Positions 9,825-18,534 of a DNA stretch of 64,000 nt are shown here, piece after piece (within the stretch, counting starts at the first letter, position 1; each line of letters begins with the position of its first letter). The stretch is from NCBI RefSeq assembly GCF_011765625.1, contig NZ_CP050313.1:1918501-1982500 (forward strand), read 5' to 3'. This DNA comes from Shewanella aestuarii. GTDB lineage: Bacteria; Pseudomonadota; Gammaproteobacteria; Enterobacterales; Shewanellaceae. The notes beneath the pieces are model-generated. The model was not told the DNA's origin. It saw nothing but the letters and a program-made list of their open reading frames with translations, and did not search any database. The translations under genes and the position numbers were made by a program.

Positions 9825-11176
9825 TGCAATGGCTGCGTCTATCATTTTTCAGTAGTGTGTTATTTTTTGCCTGCGCTATCTCTGTATCGCAAGCTAGCAC
9901 TGAAACAACTCCATCTCAAGAATTTGCAGGTTATGTGCCTGCATCTTATGCAATGGAACTTAAAAATCGATTCAGAATCGATCATAAGGTCGAGCAAGTT
10001 ACCTTAATCATTCAACGTAATTATGGTTCTTCCCCTGTGGTTGTTGTACTTCCAGATGGCAGCAAATGGTATGCATCACGTCATCCGGAATCTGTGAAGT
10101 GGTTAGACGGTATAACAGGGGACTTTATTTCTATTAAGAATCCAATGCCGGGGCCTTGGCAATTGTTAGGCGATATTTTGCCTGATTCTAAAATAGAAAA
10201 AGTATCGGATATCAATATTGATGTTGAGCCGCTTCCGCAGCCACTTTATCAAGGTGAACGCCTTAAAGTAACAGCTAGACTTACAGCAGATGATTTAACC
10301 ATGCGTATGCCGGGTTTAGAGTATATGGTGGAGTGGACCTCAAAGTTTATTAGCGATCATCGCCCTGGTGATGACAACTTTGCTACCGGCACGATAATTG
10401 TTGGTGCATACAAAGATAATGGAGAAGGCTTAGATGAGAAGCCTGATGATGGTGTCTTTACCGGAAGTAAAAACCTAGACCAACCCGCAGGTCATTACAC
10501 TTTTAAAGTCACTGCACGAAATAATATTTTTGAGCGTGAATTTACCATGCCATTCCTACTATCTCGTCAACCTGTTACGGTCAAAATGATTGCTCCAGAA
10601 GACCCTTTGCAAGGCACATGGCATTTACAATTACAAGTTGATGAAGCGGAAGTTTTATTATCACAAACACATTTTCATTTTGAACTTGTTGGGCCTGCAG
10701 GCTTGCAATTGCCGATTGTGCTATTGGATATGCCAAAACCTGAGCTTATGCTCGCTTTGCCTAGAGTAACTGAATTTGGAAGTTATCGGGTTAAAGGGAC
10801 GGTGGTCAGTACCACAATTCGTGGACGAGAAATATTTCTCAGCATACCGGAAATGTTTTTTAACTTAATTGAGCCACCAGAGCCACCTCCAAGCCAAGAG
10901 GAGCTTGATGCACGTGCTGCAGCTATTGCCGCTGTTGAAGAAGCTAAAGCCAGAGAAAATGCCATATTTTGGATTGTGGCGGTGAATATTGGTTTACTCA
11001 TTTTAGGAATCGTTGCACTCATTATATGGCGCAAGAAGCAAAGCTTAGCAAAAGCGATTGCCGCTGCTGAGCTAAGGCTTCAACAAGAAAATAAAGATAA
11101 GCCGAAAACAGAGTCATCAGAAGGGCAACTTGATTTGGACGATTTAGATTTAACCATTCCTGATGAAAAACTGTAG
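9824..11176 (+). CDS. TIGR03503-like membrane-anchored periplasmic protein
   Basis: An N-terminal signal peptide (residues 1-24, cleavage after SQA), a periplasmic beta-rich region of about 350 residues, one transmembrane helix near residue 395 (AIFWIVAVNIGLLILGIVAL), and a short acidic cytoplasmic tail. The domain order resembles a conserved gammaproteobacterial family catalogued as TIGR03503, whose function is not known; this is recalled, not searched. An in-frame GTG lies upstream at 9797 inside dnaQ, but the ATG at 9824 overlaps the dnaQ stop and follows GGAGAGGA (9805-9812), so I chose it. A von Willebrand-like role is possible but not shown. Confidence 0.75.
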   Translation: MQWLRLSFFSSVLFFACAISVSQASTETTPSQEFAGYVPASYAMELKNRFRIDHKVEQVTLIIQRNYGSSPVVVVLPDGSKWYASRHPESVKWLDGITGDFISIKNPMPGPWQLLGDILPDSKIEKVSDINIDVEPLPQPLYQGERLKVTARLTADDLTMRMPGLEYMVEWTSKFISDHRPGDDNFATGTIIVGAYKDNGEGLDEKPDDGVFTGSKNLDQPAGHYTFKVTARNNIFEREFTMPFLLSRQPVTVKMIAPEDPLQGTWHLQLQVDEAEVLLSQTHFHFELVGPAGLQLPIVLLDMPKPELMLALPRVTEFGSYRVKGTVVSTTIRGREIFLSIPEMFFNLIEPPEPPPSQEELDARAAAIAAVEEAKARENAIFWIVAVNIGLLILGIVALIIWRKKQSLAKAIAAAELRLQQENKDKPKTESSEGQLDLDDLDLTIPDEKL

Positions 11177-11262
11177 TCTGAGTAAAACTTGGTTATTTTT
11201 AATGCTTTTCAATTGAAATTGAACATTTTTTAACTAAACAGAATTAAAAATATAAAAAAGGG

Positions 11263-11291
11263 TTGACGCAATATTAAGACAACTTTATTAT
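11263..11291 (+). promoter_or_regulatory. Sigma-70 promoter of the tRNA-Asp operon
   Basis: TTGACG (11263-11268), a 17-base spacer and TATTAT (11286-11291) are followed by a GC-containing discriminator about 10 bases before the first tRNA. The match and spacing are near consensus, as expected for a stable-RNA promoter under stringent control. Confidence 0.8.
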
Positions 11292-11306
11292 TCATCGCAC
11301 TTGAGT

Positions 11307-11383
11307 GGAGCGGTAGTTCAGTTGGTTAGAATACCGGCCTGTCACGCCGGGGGTCGCGGGTTCGAGTCCCGTCCGCTCCGCCA
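11307..11383 (+). tRNA. tRNA-Asp (GTC)
   Basis: A 77-nt cloverleaf with encoded CCA. The acceptor stem is GGAGCGG/CCGCTCC, the anticodon loop CTGTCAC with anticodon GTC, and the T loop GGTTCGAGTCC. It decodes GAC and GAU. Confidence 0.98.
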
Positions 11384-11441
11384 ATCAAGTGACTTTAAAT
11401 TAGTTTTTTAACTTATTAGAAAATTAATTTAAATAAAATTT

Positions 11442-11518
11442 GGAGCGGTAGTTCAGTTGGTTAGAATACCGGCCTGTCACGCCGGGGGTCGCGGGTTCGA
11501 GTCCCGTCCGCTCCGCCA
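11442..11518 (+). tRNA. tRNA-Asp (GTC), second copy
   Basis: Identical in sequence to the copy at 11307, with a 58-base AT-rich spacer between them. No separate promoter is visible, so the two are probably processed from one transcript. Confidence 0.98.
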
Positions 11519-11527
11519 AATTCAGAG

Positions 11528-11560
11528 AAGCCTCATCATGCGATGAGGCTTATTTGTTTT
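11528..11560 (+). terminator. Terminator of the tRNA-Asp operon
   Basis: A ten-bp stem (11528-11537 with 11542-11551, AGCCTCATC/GATGAGGCT) with a four-base loop, followed by a T-rich tract, nine bases after the second tRNA. Confidence 0.85.
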
Positions 11561-11719
11561 AGGTAAATTATTAATTTAATAATTATTTATTAATTTATTA
11601 TTGAATCTATATTTCATAAGATTTTTATCTCATCATTTAAAATTCTCACTACTCTCAAAGCCTGCTCAATGATATAAAGAACAAAACTATATTCGAACTC
11701 TACCATTAGGAATGTTGTA

Positions 11720-12913
11720 ATGATTTTCACTCAAGTATCTCAGGCTCCAGCTGATCCTATTCTTGGTCTTACAGATGCATTTAAAGCTGACGAACGCCCA
11801 CATAAGGTTAATCTAGGGGTGGGTATCTATAAGAACGAAGCAGGACAAACCCCAGTTTTAAATTCGGTAAAAAAAGCCGAAGCAATTTTACTTGAGACAG
11901 AACAAACTAAAAACTATCTCGGTATCGAAGGCGTGTTGGCATACAACCAAGTCGTTCAGAGTTTATTATTTGGTAAAGACAGTCAAATTATCACTGACAA
12001 ACGCGCCGCAACTGCTCAAGCGCCAGGCGGCACCGGGGCTTTACGTGTTGCTGCAGAGTTTTTACTGAGTAATACTGTTTCTCGTACAATCTGGGTAAGC
12101 AATCCTACTTGGGCCAACCATCAAAATATTTTTGAAACCGCAGGGTTAACTGTTAAACAGTATGCTTACTATGTACCAGAAACTCATGACATGGATTTTG
12201 ATGCCATGGTTGAGGATTTATCCAATGCAACGGCTGGTGATGTGGTGTTATTGCATGGCTGTTGTCATAACCCAACGGGAATAGATTTAAACATCGAGCA
12301 ATGGAAAATTATCGGGCAATTATGTTTAGAAAAATCGTTATTACCTTTGTTTGATTTTGCTTATCAAGGTTTTGGGGTTGGTATTGAAGAAGATGCACAG
12401 GGGCTACGTGCTGTAGCGGCAATTGTCCCAGAATTGTTAGTCGCTAATTCTTTTTCTAAAAATTTCGGTTTATACAATGAGCGAATTGGAGCCGTTACCT
12501 TAGTCGCTGAAGATGCAGAGACTGCACTACGTAGTTTTAGTCAAATAAAAAAGACCATTCGCGCAAACTATTCAAACCCGCCTGCACATGGCGGATTAAT
12601 TGTTAGTACTATTCTAAGTAATGACGAGTTGCGTGCTGAATGGGAGCTTGAGTTAGCAGAAATGAGACTTCGCATTGCAAAAATGCGCACACTGTTTGTT
12701 GACAGCTTAAAAGCAGAAGGAGTTGAGCAAGATTTTAGTTTCATTTCACGTCAAAATGGTATGTTCAGTTTTTCTGGCTTAAATAAACAACAAGTCGCCC
12801 GTTTAAAAGATGAATTTGCTATTTATATTGTAGGTTCAGGCCGTATCAGTGTGGCTGGATTAACCCAACAAAATATACCTATTGTGTGTAAGGCCATTGC
12901 ACAAGTGTTATAA
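11720..12913 (+). CDS. tyrB: Aromatic/aspartate amino acid aminotransferase (class I)
   Basis: A PLP-dependent transaminase moving amino groups between aspartate or aromatic amino acids and 2-oxoglutarate. The PLP lysine is in [15 protein letters not shown] near residue 247; the substrate carboxylate arginine is in [10 protein letters not shown] near 375; the phosphate-binding PGGTGALR is near 105 and CCHNPTG near 180. The length of 397 matches AspC and TyrB, and sequence alone does not separate them; the symbol is tentative. The gene stands alone, and a bidirectional terminator follows. Confidence 0.9.
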   Translation: MIFTQVSQAPADPILGLTDAFKADERPHKVNLGVGIYKNEAGQTPVLNSVKKAEAILLETEQTKNYLGIEGVLAYNQVVQSLLFGKDSQIITDKRAATAQAPGGTGALRVAAEFLLSNTVSRTIWVSNPTWANHQNIFETAGLTVKQYAYYVPETHDMDFDAMVEDLSNATAGDVVLLHGCCHNPTGIDLNIEQWKIIGQLCLEKSLLPLFDFAYQGFGVGIEEDAQGLRAVAAIVPELLVANSFSKNFGLYNERIGAVTLVAEDAETALRSFSQIKKTIRANYSNPPAHGGLIVSTILSNDELRAEWELELAEMRLRIAKMRTLFVDSLKAEGVEQDFSFISRQNGMFSFSGLNKQQVARLKDEFAIYIVGSGRISVAGLTQQNIPIVCKAIAQVL

Positions 12914-12941
12914 CGACTTAACAAACTAAGCGTTAAATTTT

Positions 12942-12969
12942 AAAAGGACTGCATATAGCAGTCCTTTTT
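12942..12969. terminator. Bidirectional terminator between the aminotransferase gene and the yvcK-like gene
   Basis: An eleven-bp perfect stem (12942-12952 with 12958-12968, AAAAGGACTGC/GCAGTCCTTTT) with a five-base loop and A/T tracts on both sides, between convergent genes. Confidence 0.9.
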
Positions 12970-13877
12970 CATAGATTGCTCACTTTACAAATGGCATCAC
13001 CAAGAGCGATTTTGTCATGCAAACCAAGATGATGTTGGCTGACCAAATTAAATTGGTGCACACGTGGTGGGGCAGATATTTCTAAATGAGGTTTATTTTT
13101 GTGACTATCTTGGATCACATGTTGAATAATCTCCTTTCCCAATATGTTATGGATCCAAGTAACTTTTTCCTCAATCGAAAAGTGGATAGCTGATGAACAT
13201 TGATCGGTTAAGTTATCGATAAAAATAACGTTCGCATTGGCATTATTGATGCTTTGAATTATCTCAGGCAGCAGTAGGGTTGGAATAATACTTGTTAAAA
13301 AGCTTCCTGGTCCTAGAATAATCAAATCTGCTTCCGTGATGGCATCGCATGCTTCTTTCGTTGCTTTAACTTCGGGTTCTAGGCTTAAGGCCAATGGCAT
13401 TTCTGCCATTTTATCAACGTTAAGTTCTCCTATGATCTTGCTACCATTGCAACTAATCGCAACTAAATGTGTGGGAGATTCAGACATTGGAATAATGGCG
13501 GTGTTAATTTTTAGCAAGTTACGTACTAAATTAACTGCATCCAGTGGTCTAACCGATAATTGATCCAATGCGTGTAAAATCACATTTCCTAAATTATGAC
13601 CTGCAAGTTCATTCTCACCGACAAACCTATGATCAAACAGCATTGAACTTAATGAAGGGCGAGGTGCTAAATGTGATAAACAGTTACGCAGATCACCCCA
13701 AGCAATAGTATGTTGATCTTGGCGTAATCGCCCAGTTGAACCTCCATTGTCAGTTGTAGCAACAATCCCAGTTAACCTATCTCCTAAAAATGAAAGTGCG
13801 CCTAAAACACGACCTAGCCCATGACCGCCACCAATCGCGACAACCTTGTTATAAGCAGATAAACGTTTATTTAACAT
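12969..13877 (-). CDS. YvcK/CofD-like protein (YbhK family)
   Basis: A 302-residue member of the CofD-like family represented by B. subtilis YvcK (a UDP-sugar-binding protein needed for gluconeogenic growth and cell shape) and E. coli YbhK. The N-terminal nucleotide-binding motif AIGGGHGLGRVL near residue 15, TDNGGSTGRLR near 42, and LGPGSFLTSIIP near 210 are characteristic. E. coli YbhK has the same length. The coenzyme F420 transferase activity of CofD itself is not expected here. The stop codon overlaps the bidirectional terminator. Confidence 0.9.
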   Translation of the reverse strand: MLNKRLSAYNKVVAIGGGHGLGRVLGALSFLGDRLTGIVATTDNGGSTGRLRQDQHTIAWGDLRNCLSHLAPRPSLSSMLFDHRFVGENELAGHNLGNVILHALDQLSVRPLDAVNLVRNLLKINTAIIPMSESPTHLVAISCNGSKIIGELNVDKMAEMPLALSLEPEVKATKEACDAITEADLIILGPGSFLTSIIPTLLLPEIIQSINNANANVIFIDNLTDQCSSAIHFSIEEKVTWIHNILGKEIIQHVIQDSHKNKPHLEISAPPRVHQFNLVSQHHLGLHDKIALGDAICKVSNL

Positions 13878-14019
13878 GAAATTACCACTCTCTTTCCTTG
13901 AGTTTTATTGTGATATAATCCGTTTTAAGTGAATGATAGCTTGTCATAATTATGACAATATTATTAGTGTTTTTTGTTCCATTTGGTGCAAAAGCTTATT
14001 GTGTAAACAGGATTGATTT

Positions 14020-14661
14020 ATGACAAGTAGTGAAATCAGAATATTAGCGTTTGTGATTGTGTGTGTATCTGCTCAATTTGCTCATGCCGATACCGTTTCT
14101 TTAGAATATAGTGGATTTTATGATAGGTTAAAACGAGTCAATAAAAATAGTTATCCAAATGCTGAGCTAGTATTTAGTGTACCGCTTGATGATAATTGCA
14201 AAATTTTATCTGGTAGTATTACCACCGAGTCGCAAAACTATCCTTTAACTTATACCAAGCAACAGCAGATATTTTTACCTTTTGATGCTGGCCTAAAATC
14301 TGATAGAGGTTTGGTTAATATTGAGGTTGCTGGCGATGCTAGCCAATGTGCAATTGCAATGCAAGTACGTGGTAAAACTATATTGACTCATTATAGTCAT
14401 AATCAACTGCAACGTATTTTGGATGATATGAATGGTTTGTTGGATGCACTACAAGGTTTCCCTATGAAGTACTTCCGTAAACCATTGAGTGGATTGACTT
14501 TTGAATTTTCCCGTGACAACCAGCAAGATTTAACTATGAAAGTCGATGGTGTTAGCCAAACCATATCAAATAAAATGACCTTCACAACCGAGCAAGTTAA
14601 TTACGTTAAACAAATTGAATTCTCACAACCTCCAATTATGATTAGCCCTTGGGTTAATTAG
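14020..14661 (+). CDS. DUF2987-like secreted protein
   Basis: A 213-residue protein with an N-terminal signal peptide (residues 1-23, cleavage after AHA) and a beta-rich mature part. Two cysteines (DNCKIL, SQCAIA) could form a disulphide in the periplasm. It resembles the DUF2987 family common in Shewanella and Vibrio; function unknown. It stands alone and is followed by a good terminator. The start ATG has a weak ribosome binding site (AGGATTG). Confidence 0.75.
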   Translation: MTSSEIRILAFVIVCVSAQFAHADTVSLEYSGFYDRLKRVNKNSYPNAELVFSVPLDDNCKILSGSITTESQNYPLTYTKQQQIFLPFDAGLKSDRGLVNIEVAGDASQCAIAMQVRGKTILTHYSHNQLQRILDDMNGLLDALQGFPMKYFRKPLSGLTFEFSRDNQQDLTMKVDGVSQTISNKMTFTTEQVNYVKQIEFSQPPIMISPWVN

Positions 14662-14697
14662 CTTTGTTAGAAATTGTACTATCTACACCGATATACA

Positions 14698-14731
14698 AAA
14701 ACGCCCTGTAATTTTACAGGGCGTTGTTTTT
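14698..14731 (+). terminator. Terminator of the DUF2987-like gene
   Basis: A ten-bp perfect stem (14701-14710 with 14715-14724, ACGCCCTGTA/TACAGGGCGT) with a four-base loop followed by TGTTTTT. The A tract on the other side may also let it serve ttcA. Confidence 0.88.
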
Positions 14732-14756
14732 AAAGCTTAAATACCTTCACCATCAG

Positions 14757-15719
14757 TTATGGCTTAAACGTGGTAACAATATCAATTCTAGCGCCATTCT
14801 TTTGCGCGGCATCAAGATCAATATGACCATTATTACTCGTATCTAAAAAGTCAAAAGCGGGTAAATCAGATTCTGCAACATCACCACGTAAAGGGGCGTC
14901 CTTATCTCTGGTCAATGCTAAGAAATCGAATTGATTACGATCCACACCTTGCGACGGTGCGGTATTTTGCATTGCGGTAAAGATGGTTTCTATTCGACCA
15001 GGATGTTGCTTATCCCATTGTTTTAGCATATCTTTTACCGCTGCGCGTTTAAGATTCTCTTGAGACCCGCATAAATTACATGGAATGATAGGGAATTGCT
15101 TTAGCTGTGCATATTCTGCGATATCTTTTTCTCTAGAATAGGCCAGTGGACGAATGATCATATTGGCGCCATCATCAGATAATAGTTTAGGAGGCATGGC
15201 TTTCATCTTGCCACCATAAAACATATTTAGAAATAAAGTTTCTATGATGTCATCTCTATGGTGGCCTAAAGCGATTTTAGTGGCGCCAATTCGTTGAGCA
15301 AATCCATACAAGGTGCCTCTGCGTAAACGTGAACATAATGCACAGGTCGTTTTACCTTCTGGAATTTTATCCTTAACAATCGAGTAAGTATCTTTTTCTA
15401 AAATATGGTATGCAATACCTAAGCTATCTAAATAGGCAGGTAAGATGTGTTCAGGAAAGCCGGGCTGTTTTTGATCAAGGTTTACAGCAACAATGTCAAA
15501 CTTGATTGGCGCACGTTGTTGAAGATTAATTAAAATATCAAGCATGGCGTAGCTGTCTTTGCCGCCTGATAAACAGCACATGATTAAATCACCATCTTCA
15601 ATCATGTTGTAATCAGCAATTGCACTGCCAACTTCACGACGTAAGCGTTTTTGTAGCTTATTCATGCGGGTGATATTTTTTTTGATGATGTGTTCTTTTT
15701 GTTGCTCAATGTCAGACAT
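14757..15719 (-). CDS. ttcA: tRNA 2-thiocytidine(32) synthetase TtcA
   Basis: Adds sulphur to cytidine 32 of some tRNAs in an ATP- and Fe-S-dependent reaction. The PP-loop [10 protein letters not shown] near residue 50 and the CxxC pair in [10 protein letters not shown] near 125, together with the later CNLCG near 215, are the family hallmarks; the cysteines hold the cluster. 320 residues, slightly longer than E. coli TtcA, with an extra C-terminal tail. The ATG at 15719 follows directly on the T tract of an upstream hairpin (15721-15757). Confidence 0.95.
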   Translation of the reverse strand: MSDIEQQKEHIIKKNITRMNKLQKRLRREVGSAIADYNMIEDGDLIMCCLSGGKDSYAMLDILINLQQRAPIKFDIVAVNLDQKQPGFPEHILPAYLDSLGIAYHILEKDTYSIVKDKIPEGKTTCALCSRLRRGTLYGFAQRIGATKIALGHHRDDIIETLFLNMFYGGKMKAMPPKLLSDDGANMIIRPLAYSREKDIAEYAQLKQFPIIPCNLCGSQENLKRAAVKDMLKQWDKQHPGRIETIFTAMQNTAPSQGVDRNQFDFLALTRDKDAPLRGDVAESDLPAFDFLDTSNNGHIDLDAAQKNGARIDIVTTFKP

Positions 15720-15720
15720 A

Positions 15721-15757
15721 AAAATGCGCCCAGTAACCTTATGTTTCAGGGCGCGTA
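15721..15757 (-). terminator. Hairpin/terminator between uspE and ttcA
   Basis: On the minus strand GCGCCC and GGGCGC (15749-15754 and 15726-15731) can pair around a 17-base loop and are followed by ATTTTT, which runs into the ttcA ATG. It can end the uspE transcript or act as an attenuator in the ttcA leader. Confidence 0.6.
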
Positions 15758-15798
15758 TTATTCCAGTAATCAGGAGTAGCGTAAAGCCTAACTGTAGA

Positions 15799-16728
15799 TT
15801 AATCCTCTAATGGCGATTTATAGCCATCAGGTTTTAACGCTAATAAATCACACTGTAAACTATCAATAACATGTTCTGCAGTGTTTCCTATGAGCGCGGC
15901 TGAAAAGCCTGTTCGACCAATAGTGCCTAAAATAACCAATTCGGCATCCAATTGAATGGCTAAATCAGGAATGACATCCTCAGGCAACCCCTCTTCAACA
16001 TGGCAATTTTCAACTGGAATATTATAAGAAAGTGCCAGTTTTTGTACCCGTTCTTCATGCTGCATACGGACACTATCATTGTATGTTTTCGCATCAAAAT
16101 CAGGGAGTTCAATGGCTAAATTAACCGGTGTTCCAGGAAAACCATTCACTAAATGGACACTTGCAGAAAACTTACGGGCTAAGTCTTGAGCATAATTAAT
16201 AATCTTAGTGTTGAGATTAAGTTGATCTTCATCTTCCGAGGCTACGTTAATCGCACATAATATTTTACCTTCAATAGGCCAGTCATGCTCTTTAACCATT
16301 AATACAGGCATTGGCGCTTTACGCATTAAATGCCAATCGGTTGGGGTAAATATAATAGATTTTAATTTGTCGTGCTCATGAGTACTTTTAACAATTAAGT
16401 CAAAGTTACCAGCTATCGCAAAATTAATGACGGATTCAAAAGGGCGGTTATGCCATACCACTTCAGTGTTAATCTTAACTTGTGTTTCTTTTAAATCAGA
16501 AATTAAATCATTTAACCAAGCTATACGTTGATCAATGACACCTTGTCGCATGGCTTCACGCTCGTTGGCAGACAATATCGATGTCATTTCATATGAAAAA
16601 TCAAATATTGAGAGAAATGCTGTAATTTCAGCTTGGCTTTTGGTTGCTAACTCAATGGCTCGATGCAGGGCTGCTTGATGGTCAGTTGTAGGGTTGATAA
16701 CAACCAGTATCTTTTTATATTCCTTCAT
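15799..16728 (-). CDS. uspE: Universal stress protein E
   Basis: A two-domain Usp protein of 309 residues. The first Usp domain begins [17 protein letters not shown]; the second ends with the ATP-binding type motif [20 protein letters not shown] near residue 280. The frame is open further upstream (to 16773), but the ATG at 16728 is preceded by AAGGAGG at 16733-16739, so I chose it. UspE lies next to fnr in many gammaproteobacteria, as it does here. An FNR-like box at 16806-16819 is placed so that it could control uspE. Confidence 0.93.
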   Translation of the reverse strand: MKEYKKILVVINPTTDHQAALHRAIELATKSQAEITAFLSIFDFSYEMTSILSANEREAMRQGVIDQRIAWLNDLISDLKETQVKINTEVVWHNRPFESVINFAIAGNFDLIVKSTHEHDKLKSIIFTPTDWHLMRKAPMPVLMVKEHDWPIEGKILCAINVASEDEDQLNLNTKIINYAQDLARKFSASVHLVNGFPGTPVNLAIELPDFDAKTYNDSVRMQHEERVQKLALSYNIPVENCHVEEGLPEDVIPDLAIQLDAELVILGTIGRTGFSAALIGNTAEHVIDSLQCDLLALKPDGYKSPLED

Positions 16729-16805
16729 ATAACCTCCTTCAAAGCCTTTATATTTTAATACGTTATTACCCAATTCAAGTATGGCTTTATCGACACTAAT
16801 ATACT

Positions 16806-16819
16806 TTGAACTGGATCAT
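16806..16819. promoter_or_regulatory. FNR/CRP-type box upstream of uspE
   Basis: TTGAACTGGATCAT matches the FNR consensus TTGATnnnnATCAA at eight of the ten fixed positions, with mismatches at the fifth and last. Its centre lies about 85 bases before the uspE ATG, compatible with activation at about -41.5. It follows immediately on the 3' end of the fnr/etrA gene. Confidence 0.5.
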
Positions 16820-16830
16820 AAAAATAACGC

Positions 16831-17583
16831 TTATGTGGCAATTCGTGCGTTACCCGCTAATATCCCTAACGCTTGATGATCAACAATTGATATATATTTA
16901 CCATTCACTTCAATTAAGCCAGATTTTTGAAAACGGCCTAACAAACGACTAATTGTTTCAACAGTTAAGCCTAAATAATTACCGATATCACCACGAGTCA
17001 TAGTCAGGCGAAATTCATTGGGCGAAAACCCTCTGCTGCCAAAGCGATTTGCTAAATTATGAATAAATGCCGCAAGACGTTCTTCAGCATTCTTTTTTGA
17101 CAACAATAAAATCATTTCTTGGTCACTCATGATTTCACTACTCATTAACCGCATGATCTGTTGTCGTAATTTAGGCATGGTACCTGATAGTTCATCAAGG
17201 GTTTCAAATGGAATTTCGCACACCATTGAGGTTTCAAGTGCCTGAGCAAAACTTTGATGCATTTGTGAATGGATGCCATCAAAACCAATAACATCACCGG
17301 CCAGATGAAACCCCGTAATTTGCTCATCACCTTGCTCGGTGATGGTGTAGCTTTTAATTGTGCCAGAACGAATCGCATATAAAGACTTTAACGCATCGCC
17401 AGACTTAAAAATTTGATCGCCTTTCTGAACTGGTTTTTTCCGCTCAATAATATTATCAAGCTTGTCTAGCTCGCTGTCGTTTAATGTAAAAGGAATACAA
17501 AGCGTACCCATGCTGCAATCATGGCAATGTATGGCACATCCACCAGTGTTGGGACGGCGAGCTTTGTTTTGTTCAATTGGCAT
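16831..17583 (-). CDS. fnr: FNR/EtrA family oxygen-responsive transcription regulator
   Basis: Global regulator of the anaerobic switch, called EtrA in Shewanella. The N-terminal Fe-S ligands are visible in [16 protein letters not shown], and the fourth ligand is the Cys in SMVCEIPF near residue 121. The cNMP-fold domain spans about 50-145 and the helix-turn-helix is in [18 protein letters not shown] near 210. The recognition helix carries the E-xx-SR pattern that reads TTGAT. 250 residues, as in E. coli FNR. The neighbouring cbb3 genes and the FNR boxes in this window are natural targets. Confidence 0.96.
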   Translation of the reverse strand: MPIEQNKARRPNTGGCAIHCHDCSMGTLCIPFTLNDSELDKLDNIIERKKPVQKGDQIFKSGDALKSLYAIRSGTIKSYTITEQGDEQITGFHLAGDVIGFDGIHSQMHQSFAQALETSMVCEIPFETLDELSGTMPKLRQQIMRLMSSEIMSDQEMILLLSKKNAEERLAAFIHNLANRFGSRGFSPNEFRLTMTRGDIGNYLGLTVETISRLLGRFQKSGLIEVNGKYISIVDHQALGILAGNARIAT

Positions 17584-17641
17584 AGCAATTCCTAGTTCAT
17601 TTCACTTTGTATATGGTAAACCAAATCAATATTGTCAGCTA

Positions 17642-18328
17642 CTAAAGTTGATTAATCGCGATGTAGATTGTCTGTAAACCAAAAATAACTAATAGCAAGC
17701 CGCTGATTATCCGAACCGCTTTTTTTTGAATCCAAATAGCCAGTTTTTGCGCAGCCAAGCCTGCCATTAATAAAGCTGGCATGGTTCCTAAACCAAAAGC
17801 GAACATGATTAATCCACCTTGTAACGCGCTACCTGAAGCCACAGACCAAGTTAAGGTACTATAAACTAATCCGCAAGGTAACCAACCCCATAGCATACCT
17901 GCAAGTAAGGCTTGAGATGGGTGGGTGATGGGTAACAGCTTTTGGGTAAACGGCTTAAGTAATCGCCATAAACCTTTGCCGAGTTTTTCAATATACACCA
18001 CACCAAACCAAATCTGGGCGATGTAAAGACCCGTAATGATCATCATAAAACCGGCGAAAAATCGTAAGTAGATAAGGTATTCATCGGCAGCAAACATTTG
18101 ACCTAATGCGGCAGCGCCGCCACCAACTAATGCACCGGCCAATGAATAACTCAGTATTCTGCCTAGATTATAATTGACGAGGAATAACAATTGATTAGCC
18201 AGTTGATTACCGGCTTTATTCGGGATGCTTGCAGAAAAGGCACCAATTAAGCCGCCACACATACCAAAGCAATGAGCGGCCCCCATTAGCCCAACTAAAA
18301 AAGCCCCGAACACATTAAATTCAATCAC
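17642..18328 (-). CDS. Sulfite exporter TauE/SafE-like (DsbD-like) membrane protein of the cco cluster
   Basis: A 228-residue polytopic membrane protein with about six helices and the repeat-type motifs GAAHCFGMCGGLIGAF near residue 18 and LWGWLPCGLVYSTL near 148. These conserved Cys/Pro motifs recall the DsbD/CcdA membrane core and fit metal or redox handling. It overlaps ccoS by four bases (ATGA), which puts it in the ccoH-ccoI-ccoS operon. Its exact role in cbb3 maturation is not established. Confidence 0.85.
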   Translation of the reverse strand: MIEFNVFGAFLVGLMGAAHCFGMCGGLIGAFSASIPNKAGNQLANQLLFLVNYNLGRILSYSLAGALVGGGAAALGQMFAADEYLIYLRFFAGFMMIITGLYIAQIWFGVVYIEKLGKGLWRLLKPFTQKLLPITHPSQALLAGMLWGWLPCGLVYSTLTWSVASGSALQGGLIMFAFGLGTMPALLMAGLAAQKLAIWIQKKAVRIISGLLLVIFGLQTIYIAINQL

Positions 18329-18534
18329 AAATTAGGCTCTTTATTGCTACTTTTATTAGCCGCTATCGATGATTCAACGGATGTGTGAGGAGTCGGTGCG
18401 TCATCAAACAATATTGAAACGCTTTGGCGATCTAAGTCGTCAAATTGTTCCGATTTCACCGCCCAAAAAAACACCGCTACCGCAATTAATACAAATATCA
18501 TGGCGATAGGAATTAACACATAAATAATACTCAT
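18325..18534 (-). CDS. ccoS: cbb3 oxidase maturation protein CcoS
   Basis: A 69-residue single-helix protein with MSIIYVLIPIAMIFVLIAV at the N-terminus, a WAVKSEQFDDLD motif after the helix, and a Ser/Ala-rich tail. The FDDL motif is typical of CcoS/FixS, needed for cofactor insertion in cbb3 oxidase. It overlaps both neighbours by four bases, so translation is coupled. Confidence 0.92.
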   Translation of the reverse strand: MSIIYVLIPIAMIFVLIAVAVFFWAVKSEQFDDLDRQSVSILFDDAPTPHTSVESSIAANKSSNKEPNL

